DNA of 15,433 nucleotides from Prolixibacteraceae bacterium (GCA_027858145.1 JAQIDF010000201.1:1-15433), one strand, 5' to 3'; numbered from the stretch's first letter, positions 1 to 13,400 are shown. A program made the numbers and translations. The notes: generated by a model from the sequence alone, not told the origin.

Positions 1-3000
1 CTGACTGCTACTGCTTCAACTGTTGGTGCTTTTGAGGTTTTTTTCAGCAGATAACTATAGGCTTTAACATCTTTGTCAAATCCCGGGATGATTTTGCCAT
101 TCACAGAGATTGATTTAGGCGTCAGGTTGGGCATCACCTTGACAGGATAACTGTCAGACACCGTTTTGCCATTGATTGTTACATCTGCAAAAACAGAGGC
201 AACACCTACACCGGAAGCTGTAACCTCTCCGTTTTTGTCAACACTTACGACTGATGGATTATTGCTTCTGTAGGTTAGCCGGGCTTTTTTGAGGTCATAA
301 AAGGTGTCGTTAGTCATGGCAGCAGTTACGCTGGATTGGATGATGTCACCCGGCTTCAGTACCACTTTATTGCTTTCGGCAACAACGGTAGTAAGTTCGG
401 GTTTATATTTCCCATTCATGGTGGCTTCAAGCTTACCTTTAATGTCTCTTGATGATGCACCAATTTCGAAAATGTACGTGCCCTGGTCAAATGTGATTTT
501 GCTGTTTTCTGCATCCCAGAACCAAAGGTCTTTGCAGTCAATATCAATTTGAACTCTTTTACTCTGGCCTTTAGGAATGGCAACTCTCCTGAAGCCTTTC
601 AGCCTTTTGATTGGCCTTTCGAGTGCAGCCGGACTATCAGGTGTTTTTACATAAACCTGTACGATTTCATCACCATCAACCTTGCCGGTGTTTTTTACAT
701 CAACACTAACAGTAATTTTATCGTTGGGGGTAATGTTGGTTTGGCTGATGGAAAAATTACTGTACTCAAAGGTGGTGTATGAGAGACCAAAGCCAAACTC
801 ATAGGATACATCATCGTCGAAATACCAATAAGTCCGGCCATTATTTTCTGTTCCTTTCCTTAGGGTATAGTCGTTAAAGTCAGGGATGTCATTGAGCGAT
901 TTATGCCACGTAACATTGAGTTTTCCGCCGGGATTGGCATCGCCAAAGAGGATTTTTGCCATTGCGGTTCCCTGTGCTTGTCCATTATAACCTGTCCAGA
1001 TAATACCTTTTATATTGGGATGGTTTTTAAACTCTTCTACTTCCACCATGCCCATGGTTTGCATTACTACTATAGTGTTGGAATTGACATCTGCGACAGC
1101 TTTAATCAGCTGATTTTGATTACCGGGGAGGGTGATAGAGAAACGATCGGATTCTTCCCTGCCTGTGGATTGGTCGGTTCCGACAAATACTAAAGCAACA
1201 TCGGCAGTAGCGGCCATGTCCAGTGTTTCCTGATCCGTACCGTCAGGTTCCGGTTCGTGATAAACGAGTACCAATGTTTGCGTCCCTGTGATTCCAAGGG
1301 TTTTAATTTTTACCGGTACTGTTTCGGGGCGTCTGAACCATGAATTGTTATTTCCCTGGTTGCCCGAAACTATTTCCTGAGATGCCAGGACATTTCCGGT
1401 TGCAGAACCTACACGTACTTCCAGTAATCCGCCATCTTCCGCAATGGTCAGGTTAAAGCGGATGGAATCTACATCGGTAATGTCAATGTTTTCGTATAAG
1501 GTCCAGTCACCATCTTTAATACCTCTTACAGCAGACTGTCCAAAACGTTCGGAAGCAATCAAGCCTTTAGCCGATTTATCAAATTTGGTGGCATCAAATT
1601 CTTTGGTGTTGCCATCTTTAGTGACAGTTGAAAAGTCGGAAATGGTAAAGAAGTCTGTCTTTTTTGAAGTGTTTCCGCCCGATTTTGAGACAACTTCTGT
1701 GTTCAGGTTGTGTTCTTTAATGTAATTTTGAATTCCGGCCAGTGGAGTAATTCTCAAATCAGGTTCTACCGGGCCTGAATAATCTCCCAGTTCTACCAAA
1801 TTGGCCTGAGGGCCTAATACTGCTATTTTTTTGATTTGGGATAAATCAATAGGCAAGGTTTTATTTTCTGCATTTGCTACCTTGTCGTTTTTCAGTAGTA
1901 CAGGTGTTTTTGTTGCCATTTCAATGGCCAAATCGTGATGTGAAGGATCATTGACTTTATGGGGTTTGATGCCTGAGTAAGGAACCATCCCCTTTGGATC
2001 AAATTCGCCGGTTCGCATTCTTATTGTAAAAATGTTGATCAGCGCTTTATCAATGTCACCTTGTGTAATCAATCCTTCTTCTAATGCTTTAAGTGCATGA
2101 TTTTGATAAACGCCTCCACAGTCAATATCTACACCTGATCTGATACCCATTGCAGCGGCTTGTGTATAATCATCGGCATATTGATGTCCTCTTACGATGT
2201 CATCAATAGCCCCACAATCGCTGGTTACGTATCCTTCCAATCCATACAACTTCCGGGCAATGGTGTCGACCAGGAATTTACTGGCTGAAACCGGAACTCC
2301 GTTCACTGCATTGTAGGAAGTCATAATAGAAGGGAGGTTGTAATCGCGAATGAGCGTCCGGTAAGGCAAGAGGTAAAACTCATACATGTCTCTTTGATCC
2401 AAGTCAGAACTCCCGGAATGACGATTGAATTCGGTATTGTTGGCCAGGAAGTGTTTTCCACAGGGAACAGTTTTCAGGTACCGGGGATCATCTCCCATCA
2501 TTCCCTGAATAAATCCTTTCCCGATTTCAGAAACCAGAAACGGATCCTCTCCAAAGGTTTCGGCAGTCCTTCCCCAACGTGGGTCTCTGGCAGGTTCAAT
2601 CACCGGCGACCAGTAGGTTAGCGTGAAAATTAAATCATGATTAAAACCCCTGGCTTCATCCGAAATTACTTTGGTTTCTCGTTTAATCAATTCAGGATCC
2701 CATGTTGCTCCGGCAGCTACGCTATTTGGAAATGATGTGGCCGTCATTCCGCTGTTGTTGTTTCGCCCCATTATCCCGTGCAGTGCCTCACCCCAGAAAT
2801 TATAGGCATTGACTCCTAATCGTGGAATTGCAGGCATGGTATTGCCAAACTGACTTTGTTTTTCTTCGGGGGTCATCCGGGAAACCAAGTCAGCAGCTCT
2901 CTCTTCGAATGAATAGGCAGTGTTGAGGTATATTGGCTTTTTGGTATGCTCCCCGCCCGGGATGAAAGCAATTATGGAAACACTGAAAAGTGTTAAAATA

Positions 3001-3026
3001 AATAGTTTCGCTATAGTACGTTGCAT
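1..3026 (-). CDS. GH3 beta-xylosidase-type glycosidase, 3' end beyond window
   Basis: This reading frame is open from the ATG at 3026 to the window edge (1008 codons seen, no stop). It likely releases xylose (or glucose) from the non-reducing ends of oligosaccharides. Residues 1-24 look like a Sec signal peptide, suggesting a periplasmic enzyme. The GH3 N-terminal domain follows; WGEALHGI is typical of GH3 beta-xylosidases, and VTSDCGAID carries the presumed nucleophile Asp270. The C-terminal GH3 domain is split by a CBM6-like beta-sandwich at about 460-590. After it, GREESDR supplies the likely acid/base Glu624, by analogy with the GH3 EGxDR motif. Next come a fibronectin-III-like domain (about 766-860), a BIG2-like Ig domain (about 873-960; SNNPSVVSVDKNGEVTASG) and the start of another beta-sandwich (SISVNGKIIPGF). 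It is longer than usual GH3 enzymes because of the insert and tail. It lies 18 bp behind the GH51 gene, last in the operon as seen. The family is certain; xylose specificity is inferred from motif and context. Confidence 0.93.
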   Translation of the reverse strand, partial: MQRTIAKLFILTLFSVSIIAFIPGGEHTKKPIYLNTAYSFEERAADLVSRMTPEEKQSQFGNTMPAIPRLGVNAYNFWGEALHGIMGRNNNSGMTATSFPNSVAAGATWDPELIKRETKVISDEARGFNHDLIFTLTYWSPVIEPARDPRWGRTAETFGEDPFLVSEIGKGFIQGMMGDDPRYLKTVPCGKHFLANNTEFNRHSGSSDLDQRDMYEFYLLPYRTLIRDYNLPSIMTSYNAVNGVPVSASKFLVDTIARKLYGLEGYVTSDCGAIDDIVRGHQYADDYTQAAAMGIRSGVDIDCGGVYQNHALKALEEGLITQGDIDKALINIFTIRMRTGEFDPKGMVPYSGIKPHKVNDPSHHDLAIEMATKTPVLLKNDKVANAENKTLPIDLSQIKKIAVLGPQANLVELGDYSGPVEPDLRITPLAGIQNYIKEHNLNTEVVSKSGGNTSKKTDFFTISDFSTVTKDGNTKEFDATKFDKSAKGLIASERFGQSAVRGIKDGDWTLYENIDITDVDSIRFNLTIAEDGGLLEVRVGSATGNVLASQEIVSGNQGNNNSWFRRPETVPVKIKTLGITGTQTLVLVYHEPEPDGTDQETLDMAATADVALVFVGTDQSTGREESDRFSITLPGNQNQLIKAVADVNSNTIVVMQTMGMVEVEEFKNHPNIKGIIWTGYNGQAQGTAMAKILFGDANPGGKLNVTWHKSLNDIPDFNDYTLRKGTENNGRTYWYFDDDVSYEFGFGLSYTTFEYSNFSISQTNITPNDKITVSVDVKNTGKVDGDEIVQVYVKTPDSPAALERPIKRLKGFRRVAIPKGQSKRVQIDIDCKDLWFWDAENSKITFDQGTYIFEIGASSRDIKGKLEATMNGKYKPELTTVVAESNKVVLKPGDIIQSSVTAAMTNDTFYDLKKARLTYRSNNPSVVSVDKNGEVTASGVGVASVFADVTINGKTVSDSYPVKVMPNLTPKSISVNGKIIPGFDKDVKAYSYLLKKTSKAPTVEAVAV

Positions 3027-3044
3027 GACAGAAATTTTATAAGA

Positions 3045-4556
3045 TTATTTCGTCGGAATTTCAATTTGGGTAAATGAATGAGCAGGAAAAGTATGTTGAA
3101 TAACGTTTCCTTTAAAGCTCATCTGTTTGGTTTTTATTGAAACAGGAGATTCCTCAATGGTATTTCTTGCATCAAGACTTTCGGCATTAATCAGATTGAT
3201 GTTGGCTTTCCCGATGTAATTTCCCGCTTGCAAGTCGATTTTTGTTTCGATGTCATCAGTCTCATGCCTGTTTACCACATTAACAATTATTTTTTGCTCT
3301 GATTCATTAAATATTGCTGTCACATCCAGATAGGGAATGTTGTTAAAAATCTCATTGTTATAAGATGGGCCATCAGCATATACATCAAGAGCGGTGCCAA
3401 GAGCGTTGTTGGAATAGAGATTGAAAGTATGGAACAGTGAGTTCTTGAAAACACCTTCGGGGGAATTTCCGGTCAGGGCAGTAATCATGGTGATGTTGGC
3501 CATTTTTACAATATCGGCATGTCTGATAAATGAATTCAGATGTTGAGCCAATAATAGTGAACTGGCAATGCCTCCAAAGCCGGGGGAATACTCATCGAAC
3601 GAAATGTAAACCGGCCGCTCTGACTCGGATTTGACCATTGCTTTTTTTATGAGTGCCTGGGTGGTTTCTATTTTCTCATCGATATCAAGCCCAAGTGACA
3701 TACGGTCTGAAAAGACATTGTTTTCTCTTCCTCCGGGCAGGGCTTCGGTAGCATACCTGTGTACCGAGATGTAATCAATTTTGCCCACCATTTTGTCCAG
3801 TACATATTCATTCCAATCTACCCACTCGTTTCCGGGGCGGTACAACGAAGCACCCGAGGCAACAAGCTTAATGTCTTCATCAATCAGGGCTATAAGTTTT
3901 CCGGCTTCCAGCGCAAATTTGCAGTAATCTTCTGCCGTTTTTTGGCCCATTTGCCATGGCCCGTCTATCTCATTCCCAAGCCCTACGTATTTCACATTGA
4001 AAGGTTCTTTATTGCCATATTTTCTTCGAAGATCCGAATAGTAAGTGCCTTTTTCATAATTGCAATATTCCACCCAGTTACGGGCATCATCAAGTGTACC
4101 TGTGCCACCGTTGATACACAGGAAGTTGTCGGCACCGATCAGACTGCAAAATTTGGCATATTCGTCGGTTCCCATCTGGTTGGATTCAATTTGTCTCCAT
4201 GCCAGATCAAGTTTGGCCGGACGTTGGTCTTTCGGGCCTATACCATCTTCCCAGTTGTAACCGGAAACGAAATTTCCTCCCGGCCAACGGACGTTACGAA
4301 TGTTCAGCTCTTTGATAAGGTCGATGAAGTCCTTTCGGAAACCATTTTCATCAGCAAAGGGGGATTCGGGATCATAGATGTTTCCGTAAACCACCGTTCG
4401 GATTGGCTCAACAAATGCCCCGTAGATATTTGGGGCAATTGTGTCAATTTTTCGATCGGGATCGATTTTTATCAATGCAGTTTCCTGTGCTGTAATATTG
4501 CCTGAAAACAAGCAGAATACTAATGTGTAAAAGCAAATGTTCTTAAAAAGTTTCAT
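3045..4556 (-). CDS. GH51 alpha-L-arabinofuranosidase
   Basis: This 503-residue protein hydrolyses terminal alpha-L-arabinofuranosyl side chains from arabinoxylan or arabino-oligosaccharides with retention of configuration. Residues 1-24 (ending NITAQ) form a Sec signal peptide, so it should act in the periplasm; GH51 enzymes of many other bacteria are cytoplasmic. The catalytic barrel shows the family motifs: NIYGAFVEP near 43-51, RWPGGNF at 90-96, VGLGNEIDG with acid/base Glu196, and SFDEYS with nucleophile Glu322. The nucleophile context differs from the commoner FDEWN form. The last 130 or so residues fit the GH51 C-terminal beta-sandwich. Length is normal for the family. The start at 4556 is chosen because it opens directly on the signal peptide and leaves a 23-bp gap from the GH9 gene. 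Its position beside GH10 and GH3 genes points to arabinoxylan rather than arabinan. Some GH51 members are endoglucanases, but the sequence resembles the arabinofuranosidase branch. Confidence 0.93.
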   Translation of the reverse strand: MKLFKNICFYTLVFCLFSGNITAQETALIKIDPDRKIDTIAPNIYGAFVEPIRTVVYGNIYDPESPFADENGFRKDFIDLIKELNIRNVRWPGGNFVSGYNWEDGIGPKDQRPAKLDLAWRQIESNQMGTDEYAKFCSLIGADNFLCINGGTGTLDDARNWVEYCNYEKGTYYSDLRRKYGNKEPFNVKYVGLGNEIDGPWQMGQKTAEDYCKFALEAGKLIALIDEDIKLVASGASLYRPGNEWVDWNEYVLDKMVGKIDYISVHRYATEALPGGRENNVFSDRMSLGLDIDEKIETTQALIKKAMVKSESERPVYISFDEYSPGFGGIASSLLLAQHLNSFIRHADIVKMANITMITALTGNSPEGVFKNSLFHTFNLYSNNALGTALDVYADGPSYNNEIFNNIPYLDVTAIFNESEQKIIVNVVNRHETDDIETKIDLQAGNYIGKANINLINAESLDARNTIEESPVSIKTKQMSFKGNVIQHTFPAHSFTQIEIPTK

Positions 4557-4579
4557 AGCTTTTCTATTTTGGGTTAGGA

Positions 4580-7117
4580 TTAATTCTCACCTAGCAGTTC
4601 GTTAACTGCATTGGCCAAATAAATATATGACGCGCCAATATCTATGATATACTCGTTTTCCCCCCAGAAAAACGGCCAGTCTTCCTTGTTTTCGGGGAAA
4701 TCAGGATTAAGTATCAGCACTCCGGGCACTATTCCGCCTGCAATAAAGCTAAAATCGGCCCTGTTGCTGCCATAAGCTACCTTCTTGGAGCGGGTTCCTA
4801 CGGCCGAAACAAACGAAAGATTGGAGGAGGGATGACATCCGAACAAGTAATTTAATCCCCTGTAAACATCTTCCGGTTCGATGATTTCGGGAAAGGCTTT
4901 GTGTGCCATATAATTGGTAATTGCCCAATCGATAATGCCAGAATTTCCTGCCCATCCTCTGGTAGAAACCGGTACTCCGTAAGGATTTTCAGCTTTGAGT
5001 TCAGTGATTTCTGATTTGTGTTTTACTACGTATTTTTCAAGTTTCTTTTTAAAATCCTGATCCATCTGAGGAATAGCCTGGAGCGCCATTGAAAGGGTCC
5101 ATTCTGATGATTCCTCCAGGGCAGGCCAGATGAGTTCCTCATAACGGTCTGCAAATTCTTTTTCTCCGGTGGCTATATATAACTGTAATACTGCGGATAT
5201 TTCATTAAAACGTCCCCATCTTGAAAACCTGTTTGGTTCAGCTGTTTTCATTATTTCCGTAGCTTCTGCAAAAAGATTCTTAGCCAGACGGAGGCATTTG
5301 TCAGCAAGTTCGCTGTTGTAATCTTTCAACGCTCTGTTGGCTGCAGCGAGTGCTGCCACGGTTGAAAAGTCAAGCATGTAGTTTCGGTTGGTAAAAGCCC
5401 ACCGATCGTCCAGTGTACCTGAACTTATCCCATCGCTTTCATAAGGTTTAAGGTTCGGATTGTATGGCAGGTTATCGGTTTCAGTGGAAGCATCTCCCAG
5501 ATGATGGTATTGATGCAGCCTGGGAACAATAATTCCTCTAACAGGATGCCCGATGTTTTCAATCTGCGCCACAAGATTAAGGGTGCCATGCTCAATTTGC
5601 TGAAGAATATCCGGATTTCCATCGGGGCGGTGGATGTCAACGTAGCGGGTTTCCTGATCAATAAAAGTCTGATCCCTCTTAACTTTGAAATATTCCCATG
5701 AATCGACCAGGCTCAGGATGGTACGGCAGTGGGTTCCGGTTTGAATATCATAGTCGCCGGCATCAAACCAGCCACCAACAGCCAGTCCGGGTATGCGCTC
5801 CAGTGGTTTATACTTTGTATCTGTGACGGAGTCCATCCGGTAGCCATCAAAGAATTCAGTGTTTACGGGAGCTTGCAAAGCGTCATCCATAAAGGGCTCT
5901 CCATGCCAGGTGCGATAGGCTTCATTAACTTTCATGTGATCCATTTGTACCGGCAAAAAGACATCTAACGTAGGATGCCATACATTTTCAAGCGCATTAT
6001 TGCCAATGGAGAAAGTATTGGTCGTTTGTTTTCCATATTCGATGCAGTACAAACCTGGTTCTTTGATAGAACTGAAATCAACTTTCACGTAATTGTACCG
6101 TAAATATTCTCCCCATTCTTTTGTATTGACGGTAAGCCGTTTTGTTTTATCTCCGGAGGGAGTTATTTTATATATTGACGCTTGTAGCAGCGGAGTATCA
6201 TTCTTGTCGAGTTCAATTACGGCAACTTTCTTTTGGTTGGGATGGTAGCCGGCCTGAGAAAAACCGATATTTGGCTCACGCACCCAGTTTTCGATGGTGT
6301 GTGGCTCCACATACCAGTTTAGGACTTCGCCCGTTTTCTTGGTTGGCAAAATGCTGCGGGCAACAAACCACCCGTTTTGTGCAAGATTTCGCCCATCAAA
6401 AAGCATTATTTCCGATTCCGATTCGATTTTCACATATTTTTCGGGGTTTTCGGGAGCCAACACTAGTGTGTTACCTTTGGACAATGGCTTGGGTTCGATG
6501 TATTCTTCAAGTCCACGGTCATCGAAGGTGCTGTGTCCTGCAAACTGGGGGATTTTGTTGCTCAAAGGTTTAATCGTTGTTTCTCCTGATGGGTAAAGCG
6601 GAAAGTTTCCGGGTTTTCCGTCTGCGAGGTAACTGTTCTCAAAATAGGTAGCGGGTAAAAATTCGAGATTGAACCCGGCTCTGCCTTCTAATTCTGAGGG
6701 GACAGGCTTGTCCAATTCTACAGTTATCAGAAAACCCTCACCTTTGGGTGTCACATTGATTTTTGAATCAAAATCGTAAGCTTCATACCGGAGAGTTACT
6801 TCGATGGTTTTGTTGTCTTTGTCAACAGTTTTGTCCACCAGGGTAGGAATTAAATCCCATTGTTCAGGGGTGTTCTGGAGCCTGACAGCTCCGCCTGTTG
6901 AGGTTCTGACACCATGATGGATGAGTTCAATTCCGGCCGTTTTTTCATCAAAGAAGAAGCCGTTGTATTCATTGTTGAATACCAGGACATTTAGTCCGGT
7001 GGTTTCAAAATATTCTTTTTCATTGAGTTGCAGTGTCTGTGCAAACGAAGAGGCATTGCCAATGATGAATAAACTTAGTAATAAACAGATGCGGAAGGTT
7101 TTGTTTTTAAAGCTCAT
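4580..7117 (-). CDS. GH9 glycosidase with CelD_N Ig-like domain and long extra N-terminal module
   Basis: This 845-residue secreted enzyme has a Sec signal peptide at 1-27 (ending SSFAQ). Residues 28-280 form a module I cannot name, largely beta-rich by eye, with motifs such as GIELIHHGVRTSTGGAVRL and FNLEFLPATYF. A cellulase N-terminal Ig-like (CelD_N) domain follows at about 283-370 (GFSQAGYHPNQKKVAVIEL). The (alpha/alpha)6 GH9 domain runs from about 375 to the end. It carries GGWFDAGDYD, with the two acidic residues Asp452 and Asp455 that serve the catalytic base role, and WGENEYIIDIGASYIYLANA near the C-terminus, with likely proton donor Glu822. Active-site residues therefore look intact. 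GH9 enzymes invert and mostly cleave beta-1,4-glucans; a few act on related substrates. In this xylan-type operon the true substrate is uncertain: cellulose-associated oligosaccharides, mixed-linkage glucan or xylan are all possible. It sits 36 bp after the esterase gene and 23 bp before GH51. Confidence 0.9.
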   Translation of the reverse strand: MSFKNKTFRICLLLSLFIIGNASSFAQTLQLNEKEYFETTGLNVLVFNNEYNGFFFDEKTAGIELIHHGVRTSTGGAVRLQNTPEQWDLIPTLVDKTVDKDNKTIEVTLRYEAYDFDSKINVTPKGEGFLITVELDKPVPSELEGRAGFNLEFLPATYFENSYLADGKPGNFPLYPSGETTIKPLSNKIPQFAGHSTFDDRGLEEYIEPKPLSKGNTLVLAPENPEKYVKIESESEIMLFDGRNLAQNGWFVARSILPTKKTGEVLNWYVEPHTIENWVREPNIGFSQAGYHPNQKKVAVIELDKNDTPLLQASIYKITPSGDKTKRLTVNTKEWGEYLRYNYVKVDFSSIKEPGLYCIEYGKQTTNTFSIGNNALENVWHPTLDVFLPVQMDHMKVNEAYRTWHGEPFMDDALQAPVNTEFFDGYRMDSVTDTKYKPLERIPGLAVGGWFDAGDYDIQTGTHCRTILSLVDSWEYFKVKRDQTFIDQETRYVDIHRPDGNPDILQQIEHGTLNLVAQIENIGHPVRGIIVPRLHQYHHLGDASTETDNLPYNPNLKPYESDGISSGTLDDRWAFTNRNYMLDFSTVAALAAANRALKDYNSELADKCLRLAKNLFAEATEIMKTAEPNRFSRWGRFNEISAVLQLYIATGEKEFADRYEELIWPALEESSEWTLSMALQAIPQMDQDFKKKLEKYVVKHKSEITELKAENPYGVPVSTRGWAGNSGIIDWAITNYMAHKAFPEIIEPEDVYRGLNYLFGCHPSSNLSFVSAVGTRSKKVAYGSNRADFSFIAGGIVPGVLILNPDFPENKEDWPFFWGENEYIIDIGASYIYLANAVNELLGEN

Positions 7118-7153
7118 GGTATTAGGTTTTAGTATTTAACAGGTTAATCCAGA

Positions 7154-10232
<3,079 letters not shown>

Positions 10233-10286
10233 TTTTTATGAATTTATAGTATATAAAACACAGGATTACATGATATATTTATCAAA

Positions 10287-10294
10287 CAAATTTA
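10287..10294 (-). promoter_or_regulatory. Candidate Bacteroidota -7 box for the xylanase-led operon
   Basis: Read on the minus strand, the bases are TAAATTTG, an exact match to the Bacteroidota -7 consensus TAnnTTTG. It lies 54 bp before the xylanase ATG, in the only sizeable gap (10233-10408, 176 bp) upstream of the five enzyme genes. I see no matching TTTG -33 element at the right distance, so the call rests on one short box in AT-rich DNA and could be chance. Lack of a good -33 box would suit a promoter that depends on the neighbouring HTCS activator. I saw nothing else definite in this spacer. Confidence 0.35.
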
Positions 10295-10397
10295 ACTACT
10301 GTTCGTCATATATTCATTCCCTGCTAAAATATGAAAACAAACATGAAACTTTTTCAAAGATTAGATATTCTGTTTATGATTATAGATACAATACTAC

Positions 10398-10427
10398 AAA
10401 ACCTGAGTCTACACCTCAGTAGGTTTT
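10398..10427 (-). terminator. Weak stem-loop overlapping the HTCS stop codon
   Basis: Plus-strand bases 10398-10407 can pair with 10415-10427 as two 5-bp helices (AAAAC with GTTTT, CTGAG with CTCAG), separated by a 3-base bulge at 10420-10422. The 7-base loop at 10408-10414 contains the HTCS stop codon. The outer helix is only A-T rich and there is no clear T-run beyond it on the minus strand. It might weakly separate the regulator from the enzyme operon, but could be incidental. Confidence 0.25.
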
Positions 10428-13400
10428 TTGCCAAAATGCTTTTTAAATACAGTACTGAAATATCCAACACTCGAAAAACCACATTTTTCACTTACTTCAG
10501 TCACACTATATTCCCGCATATGAAGTAATTCAAGAGCATGATTCAGTCTTACTGTTTTTATAAAATCAGTGGGTGATTGACTGGTTAACGATTTCACTTT
10601 TTTATATAACAAAGAAGAACTTACGTTCATAGCTGATGCGAATTCATTTTTACTGAAAGATGATTTTGCAATATTTTCCTTCACTACATCAAGCATTTTC
10701 TTTATAAACTGATCATTCAGCTCATTGCTGAATATACGTTCATTATCAGTTCCCTTAACAATTCTTAGTGCTTTTTCTCTTACGCTTTGCCTGTTTTTAA
10801 TAATTGTTTTTATCTTTTGACGTAAAAGCTCCATATCAAATGGTTTGGTGAGATAATCATCGGCTCCCAGACCTAAACCTTGTAGCTTTTCAGTTTTACC
10901 GGAAAGAGCTGTTAACAAAACAACCGGGATATGTGAAGTCTCGAAAGTTGATTTTATTTGTTCACACAACTCAAAACCGTCTTTGTTGGGCATCATCACA
11001 TCCGACACAACTAAATCAGGAAGTTGTTTTTGAATCATTTGCCATGCAGCATCGCCATCTCCGGCTGTATCAATTTCGAAATCGGTAGTTAATGCCGATT
11101 TCATAAAATACAACAGTTCATCGTTATCCTCAACAATGAGCAACCGATACTCTTTGGACTGATTTGCAGCAATATCTTCGTTTATTTCTGCCTGCACTGG
11201 TTTTTTATTCCCGGCTATATCATTTTTAACCTGTTCACTTTGCAGTGAAATCGTTCCGCTTTCTATATGTTTAACAGGAACTGATATCCAGAAAACAGTT
11301 TCTTCATTCTCACGCCCCGATACCGACACTTCACCCCCATGCGCTTTCACGTAGCTTTTCACAAGCACCAGTCCAATACCCGATCCAACTATTTTTGAAT
11401 TCACCGCATTTTCGGCCCTGTAAAATTCATTAAACAAATGATGCCGTGCTTTTTTACTTATGCCAATACCATAATCACGTACCTCAAGACTCCAGCTTTC
11501 ATCAGATGTTGTTAATGAGATCAATATTTCTGTATCAGGGCATGAATATTTTACAGCATTGGAAATCAGGTTATCAACAACCTTTTCCATCATCGCTTTA
11601 TCAATCGCAGTATAGCACTCACTTTCTGCCGAATTGAATTTTATGGTTACCCCTTTACCAGCAGCTAATGATTCATACATTTGAACACGGTTTTTAACAA
11701 AAGCAACAATGTTTGTCATCGATAAAGATAACTGCCCCTTTCCAATATCAATCTTTTGAAAATCCATAAGCTGAGAAATAACAGACGAAAGCCTCAGTGC
11801 CTGTTCAGAGGCTATTTGAATATTATTTCGTCCTCGGGGCGAGATATTTGTTTCATTTGAAAGTTCTTCAATGGGCGCTTTGATTAATGTGAGAGAAGTG
11901 CGTAAATCATGAGCCGTGTTGGTAAAAAAACGGGCTTTCTCTTCGGAGTGCCGTTGTTTTAATACGTTAATATAATTCCAGAACACATAATAAATAATGG
12001 TAGATATTATTATAAACACAATAACAAGAAACCACGGTGTTGCCCAAAACGGCGGAGTAACCACAATCTTAAATACCCGCTCATCAATAATACGCGATAT
12101 TGAACTGTTGTACATTCTAATACGCAAGATGTTCTCTCCCGACGGCAGGTTGATATAACTAACAAGATGTTGCTTCGCCGGTTGTGTCCAGTCTTTGTCT
12201 ATACTTTCCATTTTCCACGAAAACTTAGCTTCCGACACATCGCCAAGGGGTAAAAAATCGAATGCAATGGTATTATGATGATGCTTCAACTCAATTTGAT
12301 TGAATTTATTGAGCGGCTTATTAAGTTTAAACCCTTTGTGCTGACGGATTGTGCGTCCTGAGATGCTGATATTCTGAAGAAAGATTTTCCCGTTTGATTG
12401 CGATTCGTGTATTTTTGAAGGATCAAATATAACCACCCCGTTATTGGTTCCCCAGGCCAGGTTTCCATCTTTCAGCTTAATACCAGCATTACGGTTAAAT
12501 GAGCTTTTTGATAATGCATTAAAAGTAGAAAAAGTATTAGCACGTTTGGTTCGTGGGTTAAACCGGCAAAGCCCGTTTTCTGTACCGAGCCATAAAAAAC
12601 CATTTGAAAAGGTTAAGCTACTTACATAGTTTGAAGGCAGTCCGTTAGAAGTTGTAAATTCCTCAACTATACCGGTTTCAGGGTTAAATCGCAGCAATCC
12701 GTCTCCACCTGTAGCAATCCATACTATGCTGTCATCAACGTATAAATCCATAACCAAACAGCCCATTAAAATATTTTTGGCTTCACCGGTTTTATTGTTT
12801 GATAAACTCAGGCCATACGTGCAGCCAAATAACATTTCATTTTCTGAAAATTGTTCAAAAACATAGAGGGGCTGAACAGTATATTCGCGATAGTTTTCAT
12901 TTTTAGAACTGTAACGAATAACCTCCCGGTTGATACCACCTATCCATAAATCACCACGGCTGTCTTTATAAATATCAAAAACAAAATCGTTATTGAAAGG
13001 TGTATTTACTTCCGATTCTGAATAATGTTCCAGTTGTTTTCCGGTTTCCCCATCAATAATGTACACACCCGATGAATAGGTGCCAGCCCAAATTCTTCCC
13101 TTATCATCTTCACACAATGTAAGGAAAACCTGTGCCTGTTCCTTGTTATTTGCATAGTAATGTTTCCACTCATCATTCGTTTTATCCCAACAACTAATAC
13201 CGTTATTTGTGCCAATCCACATTTTCCCCTTGCTGTCTTCAATTATGCAATTCACATCGTTATTTACCAGGGAATTCTTTTTATTGGTTACATGCTTAAT
13301 ATGGTTAACTACTGATGAAGATGATAAATTAAACCAGGATAAACCACCACTATAGGTTGCTACCCAAACACGTTCCCTCGAATCAAGAAAGATATCATAA

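Noticed and set aside
3759..4505. A 248-codon open frame on the plus strand
   Set aside because: It lies wholly antisense to the GH51 gene, whose protein has clear family motifs. The plus-strand product shows no recognisable domain and is a shadow frame.
7136..7147. Short palindrome TTAAC-AG-GTTAA between the esterase and GH9 genes
   Set aside because: Five-bp arms in AT-rich DNA are expected by chance, and there is no adjacent promoter or T-run.
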